From the NCBI GenBank assembly GCA_039033415.1, contig JBCCCR010000025.1, positions 1-64,000 of the forward strand: 64,000 nt of DNA, written 5' to 3'. The stretch is from Pseudomonadota bacterium. Its GTDB lineage: Bacteria > Pseudomonadota > Gammaproteobacteria > Xanthomonadales > SZUA-38. Below are positions 17,553 through 25,782 of this stretch, piece by piece (positions within the stretch are counted from its first letter, which is position 1; every line of letters begins with the position of its first letter). The translations under genes and the position numbers were made by a program. The notes below the pieces were generated by a model. The model saw only the letters and a list, made by a program, of their open reading frames with translations, was not told the DNA's origin and ran no database searches.

Positions 17553-18725
17553 ATGATGGCCCGGCCTCGCGACATCATCTACGTAGGCAATCCATTCCAG
17601 GCCGACAACCGGACCAGCAGCCATCACATTGCAAGACACCTTTCTAAAAGCCATCGACTGATTTATCTGGAGGCCGGAGGGCTCCGGGCCCCCAGGGCAA
17701 GCAGGTCGGACCTCGCAAAAATCGTCCGACGGGTTCAGCTTTTATTCACGCCCATTCAGGAGGTCGAACCCAACATTTTTGTCAAATCGATTTTTGCACT
17801 TCCCTTCGGGAGCCATCCGCTCATCGGCGCGGTCAACCGGAAAATTCAGCGTTTGACAATACGCCGCTTGTTTCGAAGTTTCGCACTCCATAACCCGATA
17901 ATCTGGTGTGTATCACCGGCGCTGATCAATGTCGTCAAAGACGTCGACCGAAGCCTGCTTGTTTACTATTGCGTCGATGATTTCAGCAGTTTCCCCGATG
18001 TGGACGTATCGCTGATCCTCGACCTCGACCAACAGCTCACGACACTCTCTGACATCGTGTTTACGCCTTCGAAGCCCCTCTTTGACGTGAAGAAAGGACA
18101 GGCAAAGAGGTGTCGGCTCAGCCCGCATGGGGTGGATCTCAAGCATTTTGGTCGCGCGCGGAGCGCCCCGGCTGTGTGTCCGGAGCCTATATCGGGTCTT
18201 CCTCAGCAACCCATTGTAGGATTCTGGGGATTGATCGAAGACTGGATTGACCTCGAACTGGTGTTCTTTCTGGCGCGAGAGCTAGCGGACGTCATATTTC
18301 TCATGATCGGTCGTGTAGCTGTAGAAATTCCCGAGGGCCAGATACCTGACAATGTGCGGTTTATCGGCCAGATACCGTACGAACAGTTGCCGGAATATGC
18401 GTATTACTTCACGGTCGCAATCATTCCCTACAAGCTCAACAAACAGGTTTACAACGCGAATCCGCTAAAGCTGCGTGAATACCTGGCAACCGGAAAGCCG
18501 CTGGTCTCCGTATCGACTCCGGAGACTGAACGATACCGGGATGTTGTAGCGCTCGCCGATGGGTATGAGGAGTTCCTGGAAATGCTCAACCGAGAACTGG
18601 ACGGGGAATCGCACGCCACTCCTGAAGCACGACTCAGGTCTGTCGAGAATGAAAGCTGGTCAGCACGGTATGAAGTAATCTGGGAAACCGTGGAAACCCT
18701 GCTTGCAGACAAGGAAGTATCATGA
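17553..18725 (+). CDS. Glycosyltransferase, GT4-like (GT-B fold)
   Basis: About 390 residues from the ATG at 17553. The N-terminus MMARPRDIIYVGNPFQADNR begins with the expected first strand, which is why I discard the upstream extension. The C-terminal nucleotide-binding half has PIVGFWGLIEDWIDLELV, FIGQIPYEQLPEYAYYFTVAIIPYK and NPLKLREYLATGKPLVS, the usual GT4 pattern of an acidic/Lys acceptor region and family E/REYLA motif. It transfers a sugar from a nucleotide donor to the growing lipid-linked repeat unit in the cytosol. Neither donor nor acceptor can be read. The next gene, a GT-C membrane protein, lies 73 nt downstream on the same strand. Confidence 0.82.
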   Translation: MMARPRDIIYVGNPFQADNRTSSHHIARHLSKSHRLIYLEAGGLRAPRASRSDLAKIVRRVQLLFTPIQEVEPNIFVKSIFALPFGSHPLIGAVNRKIQRLTIRRLFRSFALHNPIIWCVSPALINVVKDVDRSLLVYYCVDDFSSFPDVDVSLILDLDQQLTTLSDIVFTPSKPLFDVKKGQAKRCRLSPHGVDLKHFGRARSAPAVCPEPISGLPQQPIVGFWGLIEDWIDLELVFFLARELADVIFLMIGRVAVEIPEGQIPDNVRFIGQIPYEQLPEYAYYFTVAIIPYKLNKQVYNANPLKLREYLATGKPLVSVSTPETERYRDVVALADGYEEFLEMLNRELDGESHATPEARLRSVENESWSARYEVIWETVETLLADKEVS

Positions 18726-18798
18726 CTTCGTTTGGTTGGCCGTCGAAACGAGACGGCGTCTCACGCCACGCATTTGAAAGATTTCCAAGGAGAGCGAC

Positions 18799-20310
18799 GT
18801 GTCGATAGCGCAATCCCAAGTCAACCAGCTTGTCGGGTTCCTGGAAAAGTATGGCCTGCTGCTCGTCCTTACCCTTTACCTGATTTTTCAGTTTTTCCAT
18901 CTTGGCCATCGCTGGGTGGACGACGAGTCCTGGTATCTGATGCCGCTGCCAATGATCTTCGAGGAGGGCAGCTTCCGGATTCCGACGGTTCCGGGAGACG
19001 ACGTGTTTTGGCCGCAGCCGCCGCTGCTTACCTACCTTGAAGCGGGATTCAGCAAGGTTGTTCCGCTTACTTCTTACTCTGCTCGACTGATTCCGTTGAC
19101 ATTCGGGGTGCTGCTGTTGATCGGCACGTACACACTATGTCGCCGGGAGTTTGGCTGGCTGGTCGCGGTAATCGGAACCTTTTTTGTTGCCGCCGACAAT
19201 ATTCTGTTTCTAACGGCGCGCACCGTGAGACCCGATATTATGGTCGCAGCCTTCCAGGTCTTCGCGATCATGGGATTTCTGCGCTACCGGGAAGGACAAG
19301 AAGGAAGGCTGGGCTGGCTCAGCTTTTCAGCGCTGATGGCGGGCCTCGCTGTTTGCAGCCACCCGAATGGCCTGCTGGTTCCGCTGTCCCTCCTGATTTG
19401 TACCTTTTTGTTGGTGACCCACTGGCCGGAGCGAATTCGTTGCGCGCTCATCTGGGGCACCGCTCTTGCGTTGTCCTTGCTTCCTTTTGCCATCTGGATG
19501 CTGGTGCTCGACTACGAAAACGAGTTTCAAAACGTGATCAGTCATTGGACCGGCAGGCACGGACGATTTGCCGATACGCCGGAGAGCGGAGGTCTCATCG
19601 CACAAGCCGGAGCGTTGATCAGCGCTGAGTTCCGAGGCCGCTATTCCGACTTCATCCAATGGCCCTACCGCATCCACATCGGCGTGGCGGCGCTGTTGGG
19701 CATCCTGGCCAGTCTGTTCAGCAAAAACCGTGTTGTGATGACAATTTCGGTCATCGCGATAGCTCACCTGCTGTTCTACATCTTCGTCAACAATTCGAAC
19801 AACAGTATTCGCTACCTGGCATCGATGACGCCGCTGCTGGCGATCCTCTACGCGTACTGGATAGCAGGACTGTTCGGCACTGGCGCACCATTAAAAGCCA
19901 TCGCAGGGCTGCTTCTGATCGTTGTGATCGGCGGCAGCCAATTCGGTGGAAATATGCTCTACCACTGGAAATACCGTCAGGCCGACTACACGGCGGTTGT
20001 CGACGAACTCCGTCGCCAGATTCCTCCAGGTTCCACGGTTTACGGCGGGATGTCGTTCTGGCTGGGCCTTCAGGAGTATGGTTTTGTGCCATACATGCGG
20101 ACCGACTGGGACCAGGCAATGCAGCGGTATAGACCGACCCACGTCATCATGGACGACTGGGTGATGATGGGCGGTTGGGAAGACGGTGAGTGGAGGCCAC
20201 TACGCACTCGATTGACTCAGTACCTCGAGCAACATGGTGAGCTGGTGACGAAGGTGGCAAACCCTTTCTACGGCGACCTCAAGCTCTATCGTGTTTCCTA
20301 CCCTGAATAA
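18799..20310 (+). CDS. GT39/ArnT-type membrane glycosyltransferase (GT-C fold)
   Basis: A 503-residue polytopic membrane protein with roughly ten or more hydrophobic helices. Acidic DDES (41-44) in the first periplasmic loop and RPDIM later in the N-terminal part are typical of the protein-mannosyltransferase/ArnT superfamily. Such enzymes use an undecaprenyl-phosphate sugar on the periplasmic side. The GTG start has AAGGAGAG just upstream. Its stop codon abuts, with no gap, the stop of the convergent GtrA-like gene; with the GtrB-like gene next to it the three form a complete lipid-sugar side-chain system: make the undecaprenyl-phosphate sugar, flip it, attach it to the polymer. Confidence 0.88.
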   Translation: MSIAQSQVNQLVGFLEKYGLLLVLTLYLIFQFFHLGHRWVDDESWYLMPLPMIFEEGSFRIPTVPGDDVFWPQPPLLTYLEAGFSKVVPLTSYSARLIPLTFGVLLLIGTYTLCRREFGWLVAVIGTFFVAADNILFLTARTVRPDIMVAAFQVFAIMGFLRYREGQEGRLGWLSFSALMAGLAVCSHPNGLLVPLSLLICTFLLVTHWPERIRCALIWGTALALSLLPFAIWMLVLDYENEFQNVISHWTGRHGRFADTPESGGLIAQAGALISAEFRGRYSDFIQWPYRIHIGVAALLGILASLFSKNRVVMTISVIAIAHLLFYIFVNNSNNSIRYLASMTPLLAILYAYWIAGLFGTGAPLKAIAGLLLIVVIGGSQFGGNMLYHWKYRQADYTAVVDELRRQIPPGSTVYGGMSFWLGLQEYGFVPYMRTDWDQAMQRYRPTHVIMDDWVMMGGWEDGEWRPLRTRLTQYLEQHGELVTKVANPFYGDLKLYRVSYPE

Positions 20311-20730
20311 TCAGATTCCTGCTGGAGAGCGAAAAACGAAACGTTTGCTGAGGACAAATCCCCAGGCAAAAGCGACGACCGTAGCAAATAGTTTGCTGAT
20401 CATAGGATTCAGGTATTGGCTGAGCAGCACAATGGTTACGTTGGAGAGCGCCAGCGCACCCATCTGAACCAGCAGGAATGCGCCAAGCTGTCTGTGGTGG
20501 CTCACTTTCCGCGGAACTGCTCCGAAGGTCCAGTAATTGTTGAGGATGTAGCTCTGTATGACCGCGACGCAGAACGCCAGGGTGTTGGCCAGGAGAAGGT
20601 GGATTTCGACGAGATAAAGCAAAACGATGAACACCAGAAAGTCGGTCAGCGTATTGACCACGCCAACAGCACCATAGGCGGCGCCTTGTCGCACCGTTTC
20701 GGACTTCATAAGCTCAGGAAACTGGCTCAT
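20311..20730 (-). CDS. GtrA-family membrane protein (putative lipid-linked sugar flippase)
   Basis: 139 residues from the ATG at 20730, four hydrophobic helices, with the GtrA hallmarks GAVGVVNTLTDFLVF, the NNYWTFG turn after helix 2, and a positively charged end (LSKRFVFRS). The family is thought to move undecaprenyl-phosphate glucose or similar across the inner membrane. It overlaps the 3' end of the dolichol-phosphate-type synthase by 17 nt, the standard gtrA-gtrB pairing. A longer version from 20787 would add 19 residues without a membrane character. Confidence 0.9.
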   Translation of the reverse strand: MSQFPELMKSETVRQGAAYGAVGVVNTLTDFLVFIVLLYLVEIHLLLANTLAFCVAVIQSYILNNYWTFGAVPRKVSHHRQLGAFLLVQMGALALSNVTIVLLSQYLNPMISKLFATVVAFAWGFVLSKRFVFRSPAGI

Positions 20731-21679
20731 CAAATCCCTGCACAAAATAGAGTGGGCGCTGTTTGGTCTCGTTGAACACGCGACCAAGGTACTCGCCGAT
20801 TACGCCAATCGACAGGAGCTGCACGCCGCCCAGGAACAGTACAACGGTCATAAGAGACGGATAGCCGGCCACCGGGTCACCGAAAACGAGCGTCTTATAG
20901 ATGATGAAAGCTGCGTAGGTGAACGCGCAGATTGCGATTACAAACCCGGCGTAAGTGGCGAGCCTCAGCGGCGCGGTGGTGAAAGACGTAATACCTTCGA
21001 TCGACAAGTTGATCAGTTTTGGATAGTTCCACTTTGTGAGCCCCGCGAATCTGGGGTCGCGATTGTAGTAAACCGCCGTCTGTGGGAAACCGACAAGCGC
21101 AAAGAGACCCTTTAAGAAACGATGCTGTTCGCGCATGGAGCAAAATGCGGTGACGGCCCTTCGGCTCATAAGGCGAAAATCACCGGTGTTGCGGGGGATA
21201 GACACCTTATCACCGATGTTTTGCATCAGCTTGTAAAAGGTCGAGGCGGTTGCCTTCTTGATCCACGTTTCCCCTTCGCGCTCGAGGCGGGTTGCGTAAA
21301 CCACGTCATTACCGGCTTCCCACTGCGCAAGCAGCTCGGGTATCAGCTCAGGCGGATCCTGGAGATCAGCGTCAATCGGAATGACCGCTTCTCCCTTCGC
21401 ATGGTCGATCCCGGCGGTCAACGCAATCTCCTTGCCAAAATTCCGACTGAGCTCGACGATGCCAACTCGCCCGTCCTGCTTCTTCAACGCTCGAAGTTTT
21501 TTGATGGTGTCGTCGGTGCTCCCGTCGTTGACGAAAACAAGCTCGGAACGGTACGACAAACCGTCAAGAACCTTCGCAATTCGCCGATAAAACTCGTCGA
21601 TAACCTCCTGTTCGTTGTAGGCGGGGATGACGATACTGATCAGATTGGTGTCCAACATCGGGTTTTGTGATTGAGTCAT
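20714..21679 (-). CDS. GtrB/DPM1-like family 2 glycosyltransferase
   Basis: A 321-residue GT2 enzyme: IVIPAYNEQEVIDEFYRR, FVNDGSTDDT, SRNFGKEIALTAG, and DADLQDPPE as the metal-binding motif. Two C-terminal transmembrane helices follow (about 230-250 and 265-290). The family makes polyprenyl-phosphate sugars (glucose, mannose or aminoarabinose derivatives) at the cytosolic membrane face. It is followed by the GtrA-like gene and faces the GT-C transferase gene. First gene of a two-gene operon; a 128-bp divergent region separates it from the secreted protein at 21808. Confidence 0.92.
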   Translation of the reverse strand: MTQSQNPMLDTNLISIVIPAYNEQEVIDEFYRRIAKVLDGLSYRSELVFVNDGSTDDTIKKLRALKKQDGRVGIVELSRNFGKEIALTAGIDHAKGEAVIPIDADLQDPPELIPELLAQWEAGNDVVYATRLEREGETWIKKATASTFYKLMQNIGDKVSIPRNTGDFRLMSRRAVTAFCSMREQHRFLKGLFALVGFPQTAVYYNRDPRFAGLTKWNYPKLINLSIEGITSFTTAPLRLATYAGFVIAICAFTYAAFIIYKTLVFGDPVAGYPSLMTVVLFLGGVQLLSIGVIGEYLGRVFNETKQRPLYFVQGFDEPVS

Positions 21680-21717
21680 CGAAATAGTTGTGTGAAGGAT
21701 GTTAAGTATGGAACGTT

Positions 21718-21731
21718 AAAAGTTAACTTTT
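21718..21731. repeat. 14-bp perfect palindrome in a divergent promoter region
   Basis: AAAAGTTAACTTTT is centred between the start codons of the GtrB-like gene (21679, minus) and the secreted-protein gene (21808, plus). The location fits an operator for one or both genes; no matching copy was noticed elsewhere in the window. An AT-rich palindrome of this kind can occur by chance. Confidence 0.4.
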
Positions 21732-21807
21732 TGCTCATGCTGGCGGTCTATCGTTTGAAAACTGTAGATCCTTATCGCCAAATAAGCCACAGGACTGTCT
21801 GTTAACC

Positions 21808-23808
21808 ATGTTTTCCGATTTGAAAGGTGTTTCAGCGGCGATCTTTGCCGTCGCGTTAGCCATTACTGGTAGCGTAAGCGGGGCAACGCAGGTTCAGCTG
21901 GTGCCCAATCCGAATTTTTCCATGGGCAGCGACGAGCTGGTAACGCTCGGACTGCCTGTGGCACCGTGCGAGGCTCCCAACGCCAGCCAAATCAGGCTCC
22001 TTCGTCCGAACGGCAGCGAGGTCCCGGTCTTCGCCAATGCGCTGCTCAGCTGGCACTTCAAAACAGATGAGTGCGCCGGCAGCGTAAGGGCAGCTAAGAT
22101 TCAGTTCCGAGCGGATATGACCTCGGGACCTCTGACCTATCGGTTCGAGTTCTCGGGTCGGAATACGGCTCAGGACCTGTCTGAAACGCCCATCTCCATC
22201 GGCACCGATCCGTCCACCGTAGCGGGAAAGGCCGGGGTCGATGAACCTCGCGTCATTGCGGTCATCGACCGCGACTATCTGTCCGCGAGCGGTCTAATCC
22301 CGCCGTACGTTGCGGCCAAAGGCGATCAGTACGACGGCTACACCAATGCGCAATTCGATAACTACTGGCGGGACTTCAGTTTCGACTCCGGGTCAGCGGC
22401 CAACTGGCTTTTTGATCGCACCACGACACTCTACAAGTACGCGATGCGAACCGGCCGTGCGGACGCTTACCTGGAAGCCTATCGGAGCTTCCGGTGGTGG
22501 TACGCACGTCTCAACCCCAATGGATCGACCAGCAATCCCGATTGCCGGGGGGGCTTCGATTTTGGCGGGAAAAAGTGCGACCAGAAATACACGTACGCGG
22601 AACCCATCAAAATGCACCTCGCTTTGACCGGTGACGACAGCCAGTTAGATCTCGACTTCGTCAACGATATCGCCGAAACCGCATGGAATACGTCGGGATT
22701 TGGTGCGCAAGGACTTAAATCGCCCTACGTTACGCTGAATCGGAATCTGTCGGAACGGGGAGTGGGGCTCACTTTGCTGACTCAGGTCACAGCCTTTGAG
22801 ATCACGGGCAACGCTGAAATCCTCGGGCGGATCGGTACCGGAATCGACAACATCTTCGACCATCAGAACACCTTTAACCCCGACGGCTTACCCGTTGACG
22901 GGTCGCTTCGGCACTCATGGAGGGGACACGAGGGCGACGACCCGTATCTGGGCCTGCTGAGCAGTCCTGCTGGTTCAGGAAGCACCAGCATCGTGTTGGA
23001 AGACGTCGCCGATATTGGTCTTGTCGACACGGGCGCGCCACTGCGATTTTTCCGGGGAGGAGTGATCAATCAAAACATAAACGCAGTTGGACCGGCTACA
23101 GACAATGGAAACGGCACCTGGACAATCAACCTGTCGGAGTCGCTGAGCGCTTCCCTGTCGGAAGGATTCAAGGTCCGGTGGTTCCGCGCCGACTTTGACG
23201 TGATACCCAGTGATCGGGCATTTTCCCCGTGGATGATCGAAAACGTCACAGACGCCATGTGGCATTCCTATGCGGTCATTCAGGACCCGGCACGCCTCAA
23301 CAAGATCGAGACCTTTTTTCGCGGTGCCGGCCAGGCCATTGCTTTGTGGGGCATAACGCCACAGTCGCTGAACAGCGGTACCCGGTCGGATCTCGAAATG
23401 GCCTATGACCATACCTTCGTGAACACCAGCAGCAACCCCAGAGCCTGGCAGGACGGGTGTAGCTCGACATCGCCGGTGCTTATGTACTTTGGTTCTTCGG
23501 TCGCGCCTCCGGTAGCGATTGCCGACATTGCCGGGAGCCATTCCGGCACCGACCAGCACCTTCCAGAGACTATTCTCAGCCTCGCGCTCGCCCGCCACTT
23601 CGAAACCGACCCGGAGAAATCCGAGGCGCTGCTGTCACTGATAGAAGATGTCGACAACTGGTTCAGCAGCGGTTGTGTCAACAAGATCGCTGGGAGAAAC
23701 ATTCCCTGGCGAGCCTTTGCCTGGCAGCACCGTTCCAACGCCTGGGGTACGTTCCTGTGGACCCAGGAGGAATCGACCATTGTTTTTAGATCGGGCTTTG
23801 AGAATTAG
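21808..23808 (+). CDS. Secreted protein of unknown family, putative polysaccharide-active alpha/alpha-toroid enzyme, with C-terminal FRSGFEN
   Basis: A 666-residue protein with a signal peptide (cleavage near GSVSGA-TQ, residue ~26). An N-terminal beta-type region (~27-125) is followed by a helical-repeat region sharing many blocks with the protein at 31797: NWLFDRTTT, PDCRGG, CDxKYxYxEP, ALTGDDS, EITGN, HQN, GSLRHSW and SPWM. A beta domain plus a helical-repeat barrel is the layout of many polysaccharide lyases and some glycoside hydrolases; no known catalytic motif is recognised. Residues ~381-462 are an insertion absent from the paralogue. The last residues VFRSGFEN match a short C-terminal signature I recall from other gammaproteobacterial secreted proteins. 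Probable role: processing of the EPS made here (inference). Confidence 0.8.
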   Translation: MFSDLKGVSAAIFAVALAITGSVSGATQVQLVPNPNFSMGSDELVTLGLPVAPCEAPNASQIRLLRPNGSEVPVFANALLSWHFKTDECAGSVRAAKIQFRADMTSGPLTYRFEFSGRNTAQDLSETPISIGTDPSTVAGKAGVDEPRVIAVIDRDYLSASGLIPPYVAAKGDQYDGYTNAQFDNYWRDFSFDSGSAANWLFDRTTTLYKYAMRTGRADAYLEAYRSFRWWYARLNPNGSTSNPDCRGGFDFGGKKCDQKYTYAEPIKMHLALTGDDSQLDLDFVNDIAETAWNTSGFGAQGLKSPYVTLNRNLSERGVGLTLLTQVTAFEITGNAEILGRIGTGIDNIFDHQNTFNPDGLPVDGSLRHSWRGHEGDDPYLGLLSSPAGSGSTSIVLEDVADIGLVDTGAPLRFFRGGVINQNINAVGPATDNGNGTWTINLSESLSASLSEGFKVRWFRADFDVIPSDRAFSPWMIENVTDAMWHSYAVIQDPARLNKIETFFRGAGQAIALWGITPQSLNSGTRSDLEMAYDHTFVNTSSNPRAWQDGCSSTSPVLMYFGSSVAPPVAIADIAGSHSGTDQHLPETILSLALARHFETDPEKSEALLSLIEDVDNWFSSGCVNKIAGRNIPWRAFAWQHRSNAWGTFLWTQEESTIVFRSGFEN

Positions 23809-24028
23809 CTGACCCTCGAAGCCCCTGCCCAGCGCAGACTCCTACAGCCATCCAGTTGATCGTCGGCCAGCTACGCTACCTGGCCTATGCCCAGCATGCA
23901 TGTCCTATCGATTCGGGGAGCCCGCTTGCGATAAAATTTTGCGATCTAAAGCAACCACCGATGCACGTCTGCCGAGATCAGGTCGAGCCAGGTGATTGCG
24001 GATTTACGGTCAGGAGCAGGGACAACCG

Positions 24029-24547
24029 GTGTTTAGCATTATCCGAGCCGACTTTCGTCGTAAACAGAAGATTTTCCAGGGCGACGGCGCACCTTCAGGC
24101 CTGCTGCGCATGCTCGTGTCGGATGGCGCCAGCGCAATCATCCTGTTTCGTGCCACTCATGCATGCGGACGCCATGCCGTGACCAAGCCACTGGCGCTTG
24201 TCCTGCGCTGGTTCAACAAATTCTTGAATGGCTGTTTCATTGGGGTCGGTGCAGACTTCGGTCCGGGTTTCGTCATCATGCATCCCGAAGGCGTGATCAT
24301 TAATTCCAAGGTTCGGGCGGGTCGAAACATCACGCTGGAGAGCGGTGTTGTCATCGGCGATGACAAAGGTAGATCGCCGGTGCTTGGCAGCGATATCTAC
24401 GTTGGCGCCGGCGCAAAAATCATCGGTGAACTTGAGGTTGGGGACAATGTCAAGATTGGCGCGAATGCGGTGGTCACAAAATCTGCTCCCGACGGTTCTA
24501 CGATGTTGGGAATACCGGCCCGACCCTACGGCGACACCTCAGCATGA
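24029..24547 (+). CDS. Serine acetyltransferase-like hexapeptide-repeat O-acetyltransferase
   Basis: About 173 residues from a GTG at 24029, preceded by AGGAG; a TTG at 23996 would add 11 residues. FSIIRADF at the start and left-handed beta-helix repeats (GADFGPGFVIMHPEGVIINSK, GRNITLESGVVIGD, GAGAKIIGELEVGDNVKIGANAVV) match the CysE/exopolysaccharide acetyltransferase family; the His in MHPEG is the usual catalytic residue. It acetylates a hydroxyl of a sugar or lipid intermediate from acetyl-CoA. The stop overlaps the following glycosyltransferase start (ATGA), so the two likely act on the same repeat unit. The housekeeping cysteine role is less likely because the N-terminal CysE domain is shortened. 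Confidence 0.85.
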   Translation: MFSIIRADFRRKQKIFQGDGAPSGLLRMLVSDGASAIILFRATHACGRHAVTKPLALVLRWFNKFLNGCFIGVGADFGPGFVIMHPEGVIINSKVRAGRNITLESGVVIGDDKGRSPVLGSDIYVGAGAKIIGELEVGDNVKIGANAVVTKSAPDGSTMLGIPARPYGDTSA

Positions 24548-25719
24548 TGACGGTGGTGTTCTGGCTATCCGCCGGACTGATCATTTACACGTATTTCGGC
24601 TATCCGGTCCTCCTGACAATTGCCAGCGCTTTCGTTCAGATGGCGCGCGATCTACGGTTTTTGCTGACCCGTCGAGAGCGTCGGGTCAGCAGAGCCGGCG
24701 AACTGCCCTCAGTAACCGTTTTGGTCGCGGCCTACAACGAAGAATCGTGTATCAGCGAACGCGTTGAGAACCTTCTGGCACTGGACTATCCAGAAGACAG
24801 GCTCGAAGTGCTGGTCGGGTCAGACGGCAGCACCGATCGCACCGCCGAAATCCTGTCTTCGATTGAAGATCCGCGGTTCAAAAGCCACTGTTTTGATGAA
24901 AACCGGGGAAAAATCAGTGTCTTGAATGACCTGATGCTCAAAGCGAGCGGTGACGTTGTCGTCATGACTGACGCTAATACCGTCTATCAACCGGACACGG
25001 TAAGAATGCTGGTACGGCATTTTTCCGATGAAGCGATTGGCGCCGTTTGTGGGGAACTGCAGTTGATCGACAAAGCGTCGGGCCAGAACAGAGACGGCGC
25101 CTACTGGCGCTACGAACAGGTGCTCAAATTCCATGAATCGCGACTGGGCGCTCTGCTCGGTGCCAATGGCGCGATCTACGCGATTCGACGCATGCTGTAC
25201 GAGCCGTTGCCCGCCGATACCATAGTGGATGACTTTCAAATCGCGATGAACATCGCCAGGAAAGGACTGACCGTGGTTTACGACCCAGAGTCGGTTGCCA
25301 GCGAGCCCGTCGCGCCAGACTTACGCGCGGAGCACGGTCGCCGTGTGCGGATCGGTGCCGGCAACTATCAGTCAATCTCGAGGGTCAGGTGGGCCCTGAA
25401 CCCGAGAGCGGGCTGGCGTTGGTTTACTTTCGTCAGCCACAAGCTCCTTCGCTGGTTTGTACCGCACCTGATGGTGCTGGCATTGGTGACGAATCTACTG
25501 CTCATCGAACTGCCGCGTTACCGTGTCCTTCTCGCTGGCCAGCTTCTTTTTTACGCTCTCGCAATTTATGGGCTCCTGCGTCTTCGCGCAGAAAGGCCGA
25601 ATGGCTTCCTGGTGTCGCTGGCGTCTTTCTTTCTCGCTATGAATGCGGCCTTACTACAGGGGTTCGTGCGCTTCCTTCGTGCCGACCTCGGTGGCGCGTG
25701 GAGCCGAACGCGCCGGTAG
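24544..25719 (+). CDS. Membrane family 2 glycosyltransferase (processive-type architecture)
   Basis: 391 residues: one N-terminal transmembrane helix, a GT2 domain with VLVAAYNEESCISERVENLLALDYP, GSDGSTDRT, TDANTVY (DxD equivalent) and TIVDDFQI, then three C-terminal hydrophobic helices from ~290. The layout resembles cellulose/hyaluronan-type synthases, but the Q/RxxRW signature is replaced by RRVRIG, so processivity is doubtful. It is coupled to the acetyltransferase upstream. The 3' end is embedded in a strong inverted repeat (25685-25739). It builds one linkage of the EPS unit at the inner membrane. Confidence 0.88.
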   Translation: MMTVVFWLSAGLIIYTYFGYPVLLTIASAFVQMARDLRFLLTRRERRVSRAGELPSVTVLVAAYNEESCISERVENLLALDYPEDRLEVLVGSDGSTDRTAEILSSIEDPRFKSHCFDENRGKISVLNDLMLKASGDVVVMTDANTVYQPDTVRMLVRHFSDEAIGAVCGELQLIDKASGQNRDGAYWRYEQVLKFHESRLGALLGANGAIYAIRRMLYEPLPADTIVDDFQIAMNIARKGLTVVYDPESVASEPVAPDLRAEHGRRVRIGAGNYQSISRVRWALNPRAGWRWFTFVSHKLLRWFVPHLMVLALVTNLLLIELPRYRVLLAGQLLFYALAIYGLLRLRAERPNGFLVSLASFFLAMNAALLQGFVRFLRADLGGAWSRTRR

Positions 25720-25739
25720 TCGGCTCCAGCAACCGAGGT
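25685..25739. repeat. Two-tier perfect inverted repeat at a convergent gene end
   Basis: The outer arms ACCTCGGT (25685-25692) and ACCGAGGT (25732-25739) are exact complements. The inner arms TGGAGCCGA (25699-25707) and TCGGCTCCA (25720-25728) are exact complements too, enclosing a 12-nt loop that ends at the glycosyltransferase stop codon. No T-run follows on either strand, so it is not a canonical intrinsic terminator, but it lies between convergent genes and could fold in either transcript to block read-through or protect the 3' end. Confidence 0.6.
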
Positions 25740-25782
25740 TGAACCCATTTAACACCAGCGGGCAGAGCGGCTTTTGCGCGCG

